Positions 26,504 to 34,646 of a DNA stretch of 64,000 nt are shown in pieces. A model generated the notes under the pieces. It searched no databases. It worked only from the letters and a program-made list of their open reading frames with translations, and was not told the origin of the DNA. The stretch spans positions 58,027 through 122,026 of the forward strand of contig NZ_BQHO01000016.1 in the NCBI RefSeq assembly GCF_021601385.1, read 5' to 3'. The position numbers and the translations under genes were made by a program. The first letter of the stretch is position 1. Every line of letters begins with the position of its first letter. The stretch comes from Pseudomonas parasichuanensis. GTDB taxonomy: Bacteria > Pseudomonadota > Gammaproteobacteria > Pseudomonadales > Pseudomonadaceae.

Positions 26504-27787
26504 TCAGAAGCCCAGACGGTCACGCAGGCTGTAGTACCAGGCGCCCAGGGCGCTGAACGGTACGCGCAGCATCTGGCCGCCCGGGAACGGGTAGTGCGGC
26601 AGGCCGGCGAACGCGTCGAAGCGCTCGGCCTGGCCGCGCAGGGCCTCGGCCAGCACCTTGCCCGCCAGGTGGGTGTAGGTCACGCCGTGGCCCGAGCAGC
26701 CCTGCGAGTAGTAGATGTTGTCGCCAATGCGACCCACCTGCGGCAGGCGCGACAGGGTCAGCAGGAAGTTGCCGGTCCAGGCGAAGTCGATCTTCACGTC
26801 CTTGAGCTGCGGGAAGGCCTTGAGCATTTTCGGGCGGATGATCGCTTCGATGTTGGCCGGGTCGCGCGCGCCGTACACCACGCCGCCGCCGAAGATCAGG
26901 CGCTTGTCGCCGGTCAGGCGGTAGTAGTCGAGCAGGTAGTTGCAGTCCTCGACGCAGTAGTCCTGCGGCAGCAGGGTGCGGGCCAGTTCATCGCCCAGCG
27001 GCTCGGTGGTGATCACCTGGGTGCCGCACGGCATGGACTTGGCGGCCAGTTCCGGCACCAGGTTGCCCAGGTAGGCGTTGCCGGCGACGATGATGAACTT
27101 GGCGCGGACCTTGCCCTGCGGGGTGTGCACCACCGGGTTGGCGCCACGCTCGATGCGGATGGCTGGGGTCTGCTCATAGATGATGCCGCCCAGCGACTCG
27201 ACCGCCGCGGCTTCGCCCAGGGCCAGGTTCAGTGGGTGGATGTGGCCGCCGCTCATGTCGAGCATGCCGCCGACATAGCTGTCGCAGGCAACTACTTCAC
27301 GGATGCGCTTCTGGTCCATCAGCTCCAGCTGGGTGTGGCCGAAGCGCTCCCACAGGCGTTTTTGCGATTCCAGGTGGCCCATCTGCTTGCTGGTCAGCGC
27401 GGCGAACACGCCGCCGTCCTTCAGGTCGCACTGGATGTTGTACTTGGCCACGCGCTCGCGGATGATGCGCCCGCCCTCGAAGGCCATCTTGCCCAGCAAT
27501 TGTGCTTCTTTAGGGCCGACGGTGCGTTCGATCACGTCGATGTCGCGGCTGTAGCTGTTGACGATCTGGCCGCCGTTGCGGCCCGAAGCGCCGAAACCGA
27601 CCTTGGCGGCCTCGACGATGCTTACCTTGAAGCCGTTCTCCAGCAGGAACAGGGCGCTGGACAGGCCGGTGTAGCCGGCACCGATGATGCACACATCGGT
27701 TTCCACCTCACCCTGCAGCGCCGGACGTGGCGGCACCGGGTTGGCCGAGGCGGCGTAGTAGGACTGGGGGTAGGGGGTAGTGGCCAT
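26504..27787 (-). CDS. FAD-dependent oxidase, gamma-glutamylputrescine oxidase-like (PuuB type), copy 2
   Basis: A 427-residue flavoprotein of the DAO/PuuB type. It starts MATTPYPQSYYAASANPVPP, a family-typical lead, then DVCIIGAGYTGLSSALFLLE (FAD motif) and FGASGRNGGQIVNSYS. Late blocks YRLTGDKRLIFGGGVVYG and YYSQGCSGHGVTYTHLAGKV also match. It is related to the oxidase at 20592-21881 along its length but clearly diverged. It stands alone on the minus strand, upstream of a tRNA gene pointing the other way. It probably oxidises gamma-glutamylated or free polyamines. Confidence 0.86.
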   Translation of the reverse strand: MATTPYPQSYYAASANPVPPRPALQGEVETDVCIIGAGYTGLSSALFLLENGFKVSIVEAAKVGFGASGRNGGQIVNSYSRDIDVIERTVGPKEAQLLGKMAFEGGRIIRERVAKYNIQCDLKDGGVFAALTSKQMGHLESQKRLWERFGHTQLELMDQKRIREVVACDSYVGGMLDMSGGHIHPLNLALGEAAAVESLGGIIYEQTPAIRIERGANPVVHTPQGKVRAKFIIVAGNAYLGNLVPELAAKSMPCGTQVITTEPLGDELARTLLPQDYCVEDCNYLLDYYRLTGDKRLIFGGGVVYGARDPANIEAIIRPKMLKAFPQLKDVKIDFAWTGNFLLTLSRLPQVGRIGDNIYYSQGCSGHGVTYTHLAGKVLAEALRGQAERFDAFAGLPHYPFPGGQMLRVPFSALGAWYYSLRDRLGF

Positions 27788-27947
27788 GCTCGAGGAACCT
27801 CGTGTTTTATATTTTTAACGAATGTACCGATGCTATCAATAATAATAAACACCCGCTAGTCGTCCGGTGAAAATCCTTTACGGCGACCCTGCCGCTATCC
27901 TTTTTCAAATATTTTTAAGATTCAGTAGCTTAGCGTGAAAAAAATCG

Positions 27948-27975
27948 TTGACAGCGATTTTGTAACGCGTAGAAT
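27948..27975 (+). promoter_or_regulatory. tRNA-Val promoter, copy 1
   Basis: TTGACA (27948-27953), a 16-base spacer and TAGAAT (27970-27975), placed 15 bases before the mature tRNA start: an almost perfect sigma-70 promoter. Confidence 0.8.
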
Positions 27976-28073
27976 GCGCCCCACACGACAGGCACATAGC
28001 TCAGTTGGTTAGAGCACCACCTTGACATGGTGGGGGTCGTTGGTTCGAGTCCAATTGTGCCTACCAAACAAAG
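27974..28073 (+). repeat. 100-base exact direct repeat around tRNA-Val, copy 1
   Basis: Identical base for base to 40993-41092, covering 17 bases of leader, the tRNA gene and 7 bases after it. The copies are 13,019 bases apart and bound the segment with the transporter and gentisate genes. Confidence 0.9.
27991..28066 (+). tRNA. tRNA-Val(GAC), copy 1
   Basis: A 76-base tRNA with encoded CCA. The acceptor stem pairs GGCACAT with the 3' ATTGTGCC region (one mismatch or wobble allowed), the anticodon stem CCACC/GGTGG encloses the loop TTGACAT giving anticodon GAC, and the T-arm reads GTTGG TTCGAGT CCAAT. An identical copy lies at 41010-41085. Confidence 0.95.
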
Positions 28074-28095
28074 CCCCGGGTTACCGGGCATCAGA

Positions 28096-28125
28096 AAGGG
28101 CGATCCGCAAGGGTCGCCCTTTTTG
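28096..28125 (+). terminator. Intrinsic terminator after tRNA-Val copy 1
   Basis: Stem AAAGGGCGA ... TCGCCCTTT followed by TTTTG, 30 bases after the tRNA. Confidence 0.85.
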
Positions 28126-28158
28126 TTTGCGCAACATAAAAGCCATTGCACACCCCCT

Positions 28159-28192
28159 CTGTAGGAGCGGCCTTGCCGGGGCGCTCCTACAG
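28159..28192. repeat. REP-type palindrome
   Basis: CTGTAGGAGCGGCCTTGCCG followed by GGGCGCTCCTACAG forms a single palindromic unit between the tRNA and the convergent RpiR gene. Confidence 0.65.
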
Positions 28193-28232
28193 TAAAGCTG
28201 TGCAAGGCAGTTGCTCCGCGTCAGATCCGTGA

Positions 28233-29138
28233 CTAACCCCTGCTGCCCCTACCGCCAGGCACATGCAAATAGGCCATCACGCTCTCGGTCAGCTCGGTCG
28301 CCAGTTTCACCGCCTCCTTATTACGTGCCATGACGCCAGCCACCAACCCTTCGATCAACGCCAGCACGGCGATGTTTGAACTGGTCAGCACCGGATGGTC
28401 GGCAGGGGCGAACAGCACATGGTGGGCAATGGCGGTCAGTGGCGAGGCCGGTGAGTCGGTGATCGCCAGTACCGTGGCGTTGCGCTCGCGGGCATAGCGC
28501 GACAGTTGCAGCGTGTCCTGGGAGTAGCGCGGCAGGGCGATCGCCAGCAGCACGTCCTGTTCGTCGATCACCGCCAGGCGGTAGGCGGCGTTCTCGTTGC
28601 CACCTTCCATGCTGATGGCCAGGGCGTCGTTGCAGAACGGCACCAGCGTCGAAGCCGCCAGGCTGGCCAGGTAGGCGCTGTTGCCGAACCCCAGCACATA
28701 GACCTTGCGTGCCGCGAGCAGGCGCTTGACGAAGGTTTCGAAGGTGTCGGCCTGGTTGTTGCTGGCGGTGGTCGCCAGGTTGCTGCTGGCGCTCTGGATC
28801 TGCTCGTGCAGGCCGAAGTCGCCATCGGGGCGTTGGGCCAGCTCGTTGCGCAGCTTGTCCACCGGCGAGACCATCTGCTGCAGGGTTGTCACCAGCTCGG
28901 CCTTCATGCCGCTGTAGCCGCCCAGGTCCAGGGCCTTGGCCAGGCGATTGACCGCCGCCGGCGAGGTTGCCGTGGCCTGGGCCATTTCCTCGATGGTCAG
29001 GGTCGCGGCCTTCAAGGGGTGACGCAGGATATAGTCGGCGACCTTGCGCAGCGAAGGCGGCAGCTCGGTCAGGCTCTCCGACAATTTGCGCATGACCGGC
29101 GAGGCATACACGGTGGTGTTCTTCGAATGGCTCGGCAT
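28233..29138 (-). CDS. MurR/RpiR-family transcriptional regulator
   Basis: A 301-residue regulator. The start at 29138 (MPSHSKNTTVYASPVMRKL) is chosen because the frame upstream lacks family character. The N-terminal RpiR helix-turn-helix covers about residues 15-90 (LPPSLRKVADYILRHP...ATSPAAVNRLAKALDLGGYS), and a SIS sugar-phosphate-type domain fills about 130-270 (KVYVLGFGNSAYLASLAAS). SIS regulators sense phosphorylated or related metabolites. It lies 82 bases downstream of the transporter ATPase gene on the same strand and probably regulates that operon, in the position that argR takes in the aot operon of P. aeruginosa. Confidence 0.85.
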   Translation of the reverse strand: MPSHSKNTTVYASPVMRKLSESLTELPPSLRKVADYILRHPLKAATLTIEEMAQATATSPAAVNRLAKALDLGGYSGMKAELVTTLQQMVSPVDKLRNELAQRPDGDFGLHEQIQSASSNLATTASNNQADTFETFVKRLLAARKVYVLGFGNSAYLASLAASTLVPFCNDALAISMEGGNENAAYRLAVIDEQDVLLAIALPRYSQDTLQLSRYARERNATVLAITDSPASPLTAIAHHVLFAPADHPVLTSSNIAVLALIEGLVAGVMARNKEAVKLATELTESVMAYLHVPGGRGSRG

Positions 29139-29220
29139 CCGGCGCGAAGCTCCCTGAAAAGTTGGGCCGTAGTGTATCCCAAGGCGCCCCGCGGCGGACG
29201 GCCGCAGAGCGCCGGAGGGC

Positions 29221-29985
29221 TTACTTGAGGCTGCCCGCGAGGAATTGGCGCAGGCGCTCGGACTGCGGCCGTGCCAGTACCTCGCGCGGGGCGCCGCGTT
29301 CTTCGGCAACGCCCTGGTGGAGGAACAGCAACTGGTTCGACACCTCCCGGGCAAAGCCCATCTCGTGGGTGACCACGACCATGGTGCGGCCCTCCTGGGC
29401 CAGGTCCTGCATCACCTTCAGCACCTCGCCGACCAGCTCCGGGTCGAGCGCCGAGGTGGGCTCGTCGAACAGCATGACCTCGGGCTCCATGGCCAGTGCC
29501 CGGGCGATTGCCACCCGCTGTTGTTCGCCTCCGGACATGTGCGCCGGGTATGCGTCGCGCCGGTGGCTGACGCCCACCTTGTTCAGGTAATGCTCGGCTT
29601 TTTCGCGTGCCTCCTTGCGGTTGATGCCCAGCACCTGCACCGGCGCCTCCATCACGTTGTCCAGTGCGCTCATGTGCGACCACAGGTTGAAATGCTGGAA
29701 GACCATGCTCAGCCGCGAGCGCAGGCGCTGAAGTTGCCGCGGGTCGGCCGCCCGTAGCCCGCCACGCGGGCATTCGCGCAACTTGAGTTGCTCGCCATTG
29801 ACCAGGATCTGCCCGGCATTGGGTTGTTCGAGCAGGTTGATGCAGCGCAGGAAGGTGCTCTTGCCCGAGCCGCTGGAGCCAATGATGCTGATCACGTCAC
29901 CCGCGTTGGCTGCAAGCGAAACGCCCTTGAGCACCTGGTGGCTGCCGTAGCTTTTATGCAGGTCCTGGATGTGCAGTTTGTTCAT
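29221..29985 (-). CDS. Basic amino acid ABC transporter ATPase (AotP/HisP-like)
   Basis: A 254-residue ATPase. Walker A is GSSGSGKST (36-44), the signature motif is MSGGEQQR, Walker B is [13 protein letters not shown] and the switch His is in [13 protein letters not shown]. The [20 protein letters not shown] insertion and [10 protein letters not shown] block are typical of the HisP/AotP group for histidine, arginine or ornithine. It is the fifth gene in the operon that begins with the binding protein at 33329. Confidence 0.9.
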   Translation of the reverse strand: MNKLHIQDLHKSYGSHQVLKGVSLAANAGDVISIIGSSGSGKSTFLRCINLLEQPNAGQILVNGEQLKLRECPRGGLRAADPRQLQRLRSRLSMVFQHFNLWSHMSALDNVMEAPVQVLGINRKEAREKAEHYLNKVGVSHRRDAYPAHMSGGEQQRVAIARALAMEPEVMLFDEPTSALDPELVGEVLKVMQDLAQEGRTMVVVTHEMGFAREVSNQLLFLHQGVAEERGAPREVLARPQSERLRQFLAGSLK

Positions 29986-30004
29986 CGGTCGGTACTCGTA
30001 GGTA

Positions 30005-31117
30005 TCAGTCGCTGAGCAAGCGACCCTGGCGGATGGGGGTACTGCCGGCGACCTTGGCCAGCCACAGGCCCGGTTGGGCAAAGCGCAGGCGTTCGCGGGC
30101 GTAGAGAACGCCGTCGGTGGTGGCCCGGACCACGCTGTGGCGATCACTGAGCGGGTCGATGACTTCGAACAGCGGGTCGCCGACCCGCACCTGCGCCCCG
30201 AGGGGTTGCAGGTAGCTGACCACGCCGGGGTGTTCGGCGTAGGCGTACTGGGCGCCAGCGAATGGCGTGGCCTGGCAGGCAAGCGCCGGTGCGCTCGGCC
30301 ACTGGCCGCTGATCAGGCCCTGCTCGGCCAGGTAGCCGAGGATCTGCTCGGCGCTGGCCTGGCACTGCTCGCGGCCGGTGTCGGCCATGCCGCGCAGCTC
30401 GAGGGTGGTGGCCACGCAGGCCAGGGGGATCTCGGCCTGGGGGAAGTGCTTGCGCAACTGCAACCACGGCGCGGCACAGGCTTCATCGAACGCGTCGCCA
30501 CCGGCACCCTCGGCCAGCAGCACCGCTTCGGCGCCCAGCCGAGCAGCCAGTGAGCGCAACTGCGGCCAGTGTTGTGGCATGGCGTAGAGCAGCATCACCG
30601 ATTCGAAATCGCAGTGCAGGTCCAGCACCAGGTCGGCGTCGCAGGCGTGGCGCAACAGCAGGCGGCGCAAGCCGTCCAGCTCTGACTGCGCCGGCGGCAG
30701 GGCGTCGATGAGCTCGACCATGGCCTGGCGAACCGTTGCCACGTTGCTGGCCTCGTCGTCGCCCAGGCGACCTTCCAGGCGCGTGGTCAGTGCCTGGGTC
30801 AGTGCCGGGAAATCGCGGTTGAAGTTCTTGCCGCTGTTGAATTCGAAACGGCCCTGATGGGTGGCCTGGAACATCTGGCCGATGCCGATCGGGTTGGCCA
30901 GGGGCACCAGTTCGATGGTCCCGTTGAGCCGGCCTTGGGCTTCGAGTTCGAGCAGGCGCCGCTTGAGCTCGACGGCAACGCGCATGCCCGGCAGTTCGTC
31001 GGCGTGCAGCGCGGCCTGGATGTAGGCCTTGCGCGGCCCACTGCCAAAACGCAACACGCGCAAGGTCCGCTGGGTGCCGCAGGCGCTCCAGGGCAGGGTA
31101 TGGTCAATGTGCTGCAT
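30005..31117 (-). CDS. Succinylglutamate desuccinylase/aspartoacylase family protein (AotO-like)
   Basis: A 370-residue zinc hydrolase-fold protein of the M14-like AstE/AspA family. The zinc-binding pair HxxE is His38 and Glu41 in [12 protein letters not shown], and a third ligand is likely the His of [41 protein letters not shown] is the arginine-containing substrate block. Its position between permease and ATPase genes matches aotO in the P. aeruginosa aotJQMOP operon. It may deacylate an N-acyl amino acid taken up by the transporter; the acyl group is unknown. Confidence 0.83.
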   Translation of the reverse strand: MQHIDHTLPWSACGTQRTLRVLRFGSGPRKAYIQAALHADELPGMRVAVELKRRLLELEAQGRLNGTIELVPLANPIGIGQMFQATHQGRFEFNSGKNFNRDFPALTQALTTRLEGRLGDDEASNVATVRQAMVELIDALPPAQSELDGLRRLLLRHACDADLVLDLHCDFESVMLLYAMPQHWPQLRSLAARLGAEAVLLAEGAGGDAFDEACAAPWLQLRKHFPQAEIPLACVATTLELRGMADTGREQCQASAEQILGYLAEQGLISGQWPSAPALACQATPFAGAQYAYAEHPGVVSYLQPLGAQVRVGDPLFEVIDPLSDRHSVVRATTDGVLYARERLRFAQPGLWLAKVAGSTPIRQGRLLSD

Positions 31118-31126
31118 GCAGGCTCC

Positions 31127-31825
31127 TTAGTGCTTGCGGGGGGCCAGGTAGGCCAGCCAGTGGCGCTCGGCCAGTTTGAACAGGCGCACCAGCAGGAAGG
31201 TCAGGGCCAGGTAGATCAGCCCGGCGGTGATGAACGCCTCGAAGGGCAGGTAGTAGCGCGCGTTGAAGGTTTTTGCCGCGCCGGTGATGTCCACCAGGGT
31301 GACGATCGAGGCCAGGCTGGTGGTCTGCAGCATCATCAGCACCTCGTTGCTGTACTGCGGCAGGGCCCGGCGCAAGGCCGAGGGCAGCAGGATGCGCCGG
31401 TACAGGGTCAGCGGTGACATGCCCATGGCGCGGGCCGCTTCCAGCTCGCCGCGCGGGGTTGCCCGCAGGCTGCCGGCCAGCAGTTCGGCGCTGTAGGCAC
31501 CGGTGTTGAGGGCGAACGCCAGGCAGGTGCAGAAGGTCGCGCTGGACAGGTACGGCCACAGTGGGCTTTGGCGCACGGCTTCGAACTGGGCCAGGCCGTA
31601 GTAGATCAGGAACAGTTGCACCAGCATCGGCGTGCCGCGGATCACATAGGTATAAAGCCAGGCGGGGTAGCGCAGCAGGCAGCGGCGCGACACCCGCATC
31701 AGCCCCAGGGGGATCGCCAGCGCCAGGCCACAGGCCAATGAAATCAACAGCACCTTGAGGGTCAGGGCAATGCCGTTCAGGTACAGCGGCAGGTTCTGCC
31801 AGATCAGCTGGTAGTCGAGCATCAT
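31127..31825 (-). CDS. Amino acid ABC transporter permease (AotM/HisM-like)
   Basis: A 232-residue permease of the His/Glu/Arg family. The start MMLDYQLIWQNLPLYLNG follows the usual HisM-type N-terminus. The EAA loop (ELEAARAMGMSPLTLYRRILLPSALRRALP) lies at about residues 135-165. Five hydrophobic helices are visible. It follows the first permease gene after 13 bases and forms the membrane heterodimer with it. Confidence 0.9.
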   Translation of the reverse strand: MMLDYQLIWQNLPLYLNGIALTLKVLLISLACGLALAIPLGLMRVSRRCLLRYPAWLYTYVIRGTPMLVQLFLIYYGLAQFEAVRQSPLWPYLSSATFCTCLAFALNTGAYSAELLAGSLRATPRGELEAARAMGMSPLTLYRRILLPSALRRALPQYSNEVLMMLQTTSLASIVTLVDITGAAKTFNARYYLPFEAFITAGLIYLALTFLLVRLFKLAERHWLAYLAPRKH

Positions 31826-31838
31826 CGCAGCGGCTCCC

Positions 31839-32528
31839 TTACAGCTCGGCGGCTTTGTAGCCGACCGAGTAACGTTGCCCCACACCGCGCAGCAACAGCA
31901 GCGACACACTGGTCAGCAGCAGGTACAGCGCCGCCACGGTGAGGAAAAAGGTGAATGGCTGGTGGGTGGCGTCGGCCGCGTTCTTGGCCTTGAACATCAT
32001 GTCCTGCAGGCCGATCACCGAGATCAGCGCGGTGGACTTGGTCAGCACCAGCCAGTTGTTGGTGAACCCCGGCAGCGCCAGGCGCACCATCTGCGGCAGG
32101 CTGATCCGCCAGAACACCTGCAGGCCGCTCATGCCATAGGCCATGCCGGCTTCGGCCTGGCCCTTGGGTATGCCCAGGAAGGCGCCGCGGAAGGTCTCCG
32201 ACAGGTACGCGCCGAAAATGAAGCCCATGGTGCAGACCCCGGCAATGAAGGGGTTGATGTCGATGTACTGCGTGTAACCCAAGGCCAGCGCCAGGCGGTT
32301 GACCAGGTCCTGGCCGCCGTAGAACACCAGCAGGATCAGCACCAGGTCAGGGATGCCGCGCACCACCGTGGTGTAGACCTCGCCCAGCGCCGCCAGCCAC
32401 TTGAGGGGGGACAGCCGGCAGGCGGCGCCGAACAGGCCCAGGCCGATGGCCAGCGCCATGGCCAGCAGGGCCAGTTCGATGCTCAGCCAGGCACCCTCGA
32501 GAATGCTCGCTCCATAGCCGTGAAGCAT
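31839..32528 (-). CDS. Amino acid ABC transporter permease (AotQ/HisQ-like)
   Basis: A 229-residue permease. It starts MLHGYGASILEGAWLSIELALL, typical of HisQ, and has the EAA loop QAEAGMAYGMSGLQVFWRISLPQMVRLALP. It pairs with the next permease. It lies 24 bases after the binding-protein gene. Confidence 0.9.
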   Translation of the reverse strand: MLHGYGASILEGAWLSIELALLAMALAIGLGLFGAACRLSPLKWLAALGEVYTTVVRGIPDLVLILLVFYGGQDLVNRLALALGYTQYIDINPFIAGVCTMGFIFGAYLSETFRGAFLGIPKGQAEAGMAYGMSGLQVFWRISLPQMVRLALPGFTNNWLVLTKSTALISVIGLQDMMFKAKNAADATHQPFTFFLTVAALYLLLTSVSLLLLRGVGQRYSVGYKAAEL

Positions 32529-32552
32529 GATGAAAACCCTCGCAAGCCAGCG

Positions 32553-33329
32553 TTACTGGCCGTAGATATCGAACGGGAAGTACTTGCTCTGCACCTGCTG
32601 GTAGGTGCCGTTGGCGCGGATCGCGGCGATGGCGGCGTTGAGGCGCGCCAGGTTGGCCGTGTCGCCCTTGCGCACGGCGATACCGGCGCCACGGCCGAAG
32701 TACTGGGGGTCGCTGATGTCGGGCCCGACCAGGGCAAAGCCTTGGCCGGCGGGGGTCTTGATGAAGCTCTCTTCGGTGTTGACGATGTCGGCCAGGGTGG
32801 CGTCCAGGCGCCCGGACACCAGGTCAAGGAAGGCTTCGTTCTGCGAGGCGTAGCGCACCACTTCGACGCCAGCCGGCTCCAGTTGCTCGGTGGCGAAACG
32901 GTCATAGGTAGAGGCGCGCTGCACACCTACCTTGCGGCCCTTCAGGTCCACGGCAGGTACGTTGAGCTGGCTGCCGGCCTTCATCGCGAACTTGCCGGGG
33001 GTGTGGTAGTAGCGGTCGGTGAAATCGACCGACTTGAGGCGATCTTCGGTGATCGACATCGACGACAGCACGGCGTCGATCTTGCGCACCTTCAGCGACG
33101 GAATCATCCCGTCGAACTCCTGGATCACCCACTGGCACTTGACCTGCATCTGCGCGCACAGGGCATTGCCGATGTCGTAGTCGAAGCCGGCGAGCTCGCC
33201 TTCGGGCGTGCGGTAGGAGAAGGGCGGGTAGGCCGCCTCGATGCCGATCCGCAGGCTTGCTTGGTCGGCGTGGGCGAGGGCGCTGCAGGCACAGAAGGCC
33301 AGTGCGCCGAGAAGTCCGGTCTTGTTCAT
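32553..33329 (-). CDS. Periplasmic amino acid-binding protein (AotJ/HisJ-like)
   Basis: A 258-residue binding protein of the type II periplasmic fold. A signal peptide (MNKTGLLGALAFCACSALAHA) precedes LRIGIEAAYPPFSYRTPEGELAGFDYDIG, the family-defining start. The sequence SMSITEDRLKSVDFTDRYY is the ligand-contact block of arginine/histidine/ornithine binders. It heads the operon, downstream of an AT-rich control region with TGAAA inverted repeats. Confidence 0.9.
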   Translation of the reverse strand: MNKTGLLGALAFCACSALAHADQASLRIGIEAAYPPFSYRTPEGELAGFDYDIGNALCAQMQVKCQWVIQEFDGMIPSLKVRKIDAVLSSMSITEDRLKSVDFTDRYYHTPGKFAMKAGSQLNVPAVDLKGRKVGVQRASTYDRFATEQLEPAGVEVVRYASQNEAFLDLVSGRLDATLADIVNTEESFIKTPAGQGFALVGPDISDPQYFGRGAGIAVRKGDTANLARLNAAIAAIRANGTYQQVQSKYFPFDIYGQ

Positions 33330-33392
33330 GTTATCGACTCCGGTGGGTGGGCAATGCCGCCCAGCGCTGCACGGGCGAGGGGTCGGCGGGAT

Positions 33393-33433
33393 TGAAATTG
33401 ACACAATTAATTTCACAAATCAATACAGTGAAA
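33393..33433 (-). promoter_or_regulatory. Candidate RpiR operator and promoter region of the transporter operon
   Basis: Two overlapping inverted repeats lie 64-104 bases upstream of the binding-protein start: TGAAATT (33393-33399) with AATTTCA (33409-33415), and TTTCAC (33411-33416) with GTGAAA (33428-33433). RpiR-family operators are often of this TGWAAT...ATTWCA type. The assignment is inferred from position and symmetry. Confidence 0.4.
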
Positions 33434-33492
33434 ATAAACATGTCAAAAAGGCGATGCCCGGTTCACCTCGGTGGCCGCCCCAACCCGGGGAT

Positions 33493-33568
33493 GTATCTAT
33501 TTGTATCCACATCTTGCCTTGGCAACCTCGCTTACAAATACCGCCACCGATGGATACGCCGCGGATAC
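33493..33568 (+). promoter_or_regulatory. Paired GTATC / GATAC direct repeats upstream of the EGKCG gene
   Basis: GTATC occurs at 33493 and 33503 (10 bases apart), and the reverse form GATAC at 33553 and 33564 (11 bases apart). Direct repeats on one DNA face, with a mirrored second pair, resemble response-regulator sites. TTTGTA (33501 region) and TACAAA (33533 region) add a further inverted pair. The binding factor is unknown. Confidence 0.35.
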
Positions 33569-33661
33569 ACGCCTGGGGCCAAATGCGTCAGCCCGAACGC
33601 AAAGCCTGCCGGCGACGTTCCGGGTTTTCATGGCACAACCCAACCGCTATCGGAGCAACAC

Positions 33662-34114
33662 ATGACCAACACCAAGACTCGTATCGGCCTGCTCACCATC
33701 GCCCTGGTGGGCGGTATCAACCTCACTGCCTCGGCCTTCGCCGTGGAGGCGCTGCCCCAGGGCTACCAGGTGGCCGCCGCTGGCAAGGCCGCGGAAGGCA
33801 AGTGTGGCGAGGGTAAATGCGGCGCGGGCGCAGCCCAGGCCAAGGGCGCCCAGACAGAAGGCAAGTGCGGTGAAGGCAAGTGCGGCGATGCCTCCTTCGC
33901 CCGTACCGACACCGACCACGATGGCCGTGTCTCGCGCGCCGAACTGCTGGCGGTGGCGCCCAAGGCCAATGCCGAGTTCGACGCCATCGACGCCAACCAC
34001 GACGGCTACCTGTCGGAAGGCGAGGTGTACCAGTTCCGCAAGGGCCAGTTCGATGCCAACGGCAAGCCATTCCCGGCCGACCTGTACAGCAAGCTCAGTC
34101 AGGCCAAGAACTGA
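33662..34114 (+). CDS. Secreted EF-hand protein with four EGKCG repeats
   Basis: A 150-residue exported protein. The signal peptide runs to about residue 27 (ALVGGINLTASAFA). Four EGKCG units occur in two tandem pairs (45-54 and 66-75), each pair reading EGKCGEGKCG. Two EF-hand loops follow: residues 83-94 (DTDHDG...E) and 110-121 (DANHDG...E). The EGKCG motif is the hallmark of HvfA/bufferin precursors, whose Cys are modified by MNIO enzymes to bind copper; those proteins lack EF-hands in general, and no MNIO (HvfB) or partner (HvfC) gene is present here. A metal-binding periplasmic role is likely. The Ohr gene follows after 79 bases. Confidence 0.82.
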   Translation: MTNTKTRIGLLTIALVGGINLTASAFAVEALPQGYQVAAAGKAAEGKCGEGKCGAGAAQAKGAQTEGKCGEGKCGDASFARTDTDHDGRVSRAELLAVAPKANAEFDAIDANHDGYLSEGEVYQFRKGQFDANGKPFPADLYSKLSQAKN

Positions 34115-34193
34115 CCCACGGCACTGCCCAAGGCACGGCGCCGGGCACCTGGCCCGGCCAAGCCATCCCCTCTCTCTGTGAAGGAGCAGCACC

Positions 34194-34613
34194 ATGACCC
34201 AGCAGACCACCATCCTCTACACCGCCCGCACCCACACCAGCGGTGGCCGTGACGGGCGCGGCCAGGCCATCGACGGCGAGCTTGACCTGGCATTGAGTCC
34301 GCCCGGCTCCGGCCGCCCTGGCAGCAACCCCGAACAGCTGTTGGCCATTGGCTGGTCGGCCTGCTTCATTGGCGCCCTGCGCCGGGCCGGGCAGAAACTC
34401 GCAGTGCGCATACCGGAGGGTGTGGCGGTGGATGCCGAAGTCGCCCTGGGCAACAGCGCCGACGGCGGTTTCATCCTGGCTGCCCAGCTGACCGTGCACT
34501 TGCCTGGCCTGGCGGACGCGCAAAAGAACGCCCTGGTGGCGCAGGCCCATCAGATCTGCCCGTACTCCAAGGCGACGCGTGGGAATATCGAAGTAGGGTT
34601 CGTCATCCCGTGA
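34194..34613 (+). CDS. Ohr-family organic hydroperoxide reductase
   Basis: A 139-residue OsmC/Ohr-fold peroxidase. The reactive Cys57 lies in GWSACFIGAL and the resolving Cys122 in HQICPYSKATRGN, the two conserved positions of Ohr. It reduces organic hydroperoxides using dihydrolipoyl thiols. An AAGGAG ribosome site precedes the ATG. Compared with OhrR-controlled genes, no MarR-type regulator is adjacent. It probably shares a transcript with the EGKCG protein, which suggests a metal or oxidative stress theme. Confidence 0.88.
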   Translation: MTQQTTILYTARTHTSGGRDGRGQAIDGELDLALSPPGSGRPGSNPEQLLAIGWSACFIGALRRAGQKLAVRIPEGVAVDAEVALGNSADGGFILAAQLTVHLPGLADAQKNALVAQAHQICPYSKATRGNIEVGFVIP

Positions 34614-34646
34614 ACGTATCGAGCGGCAGGCCCGGTGCGTGGGGCG

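Noticed and set aside
26462-27859. A 465-residue plus-strand frame over the second PuuB-type gene
   Set aside because: Antisense to a convincing flavoprotein; composition is typical of reverse translation.
29139-29220. A hairpin-rich stretch after the AotP-like gene as terminator
   Set aside because: GGCGC/GCGCC and GCGGC/GCCGC pairings exist, but no T run follows in the right direction, so readthrough to the RpiR gene cannot be excluded.
33662-34114. Calling the EGKCG gene part of a full HvfABC bufferin system
   Set aside because: No MNIO (DUF692) or HvfC-like gene lies in the neighbourhood; only the motif is shared.
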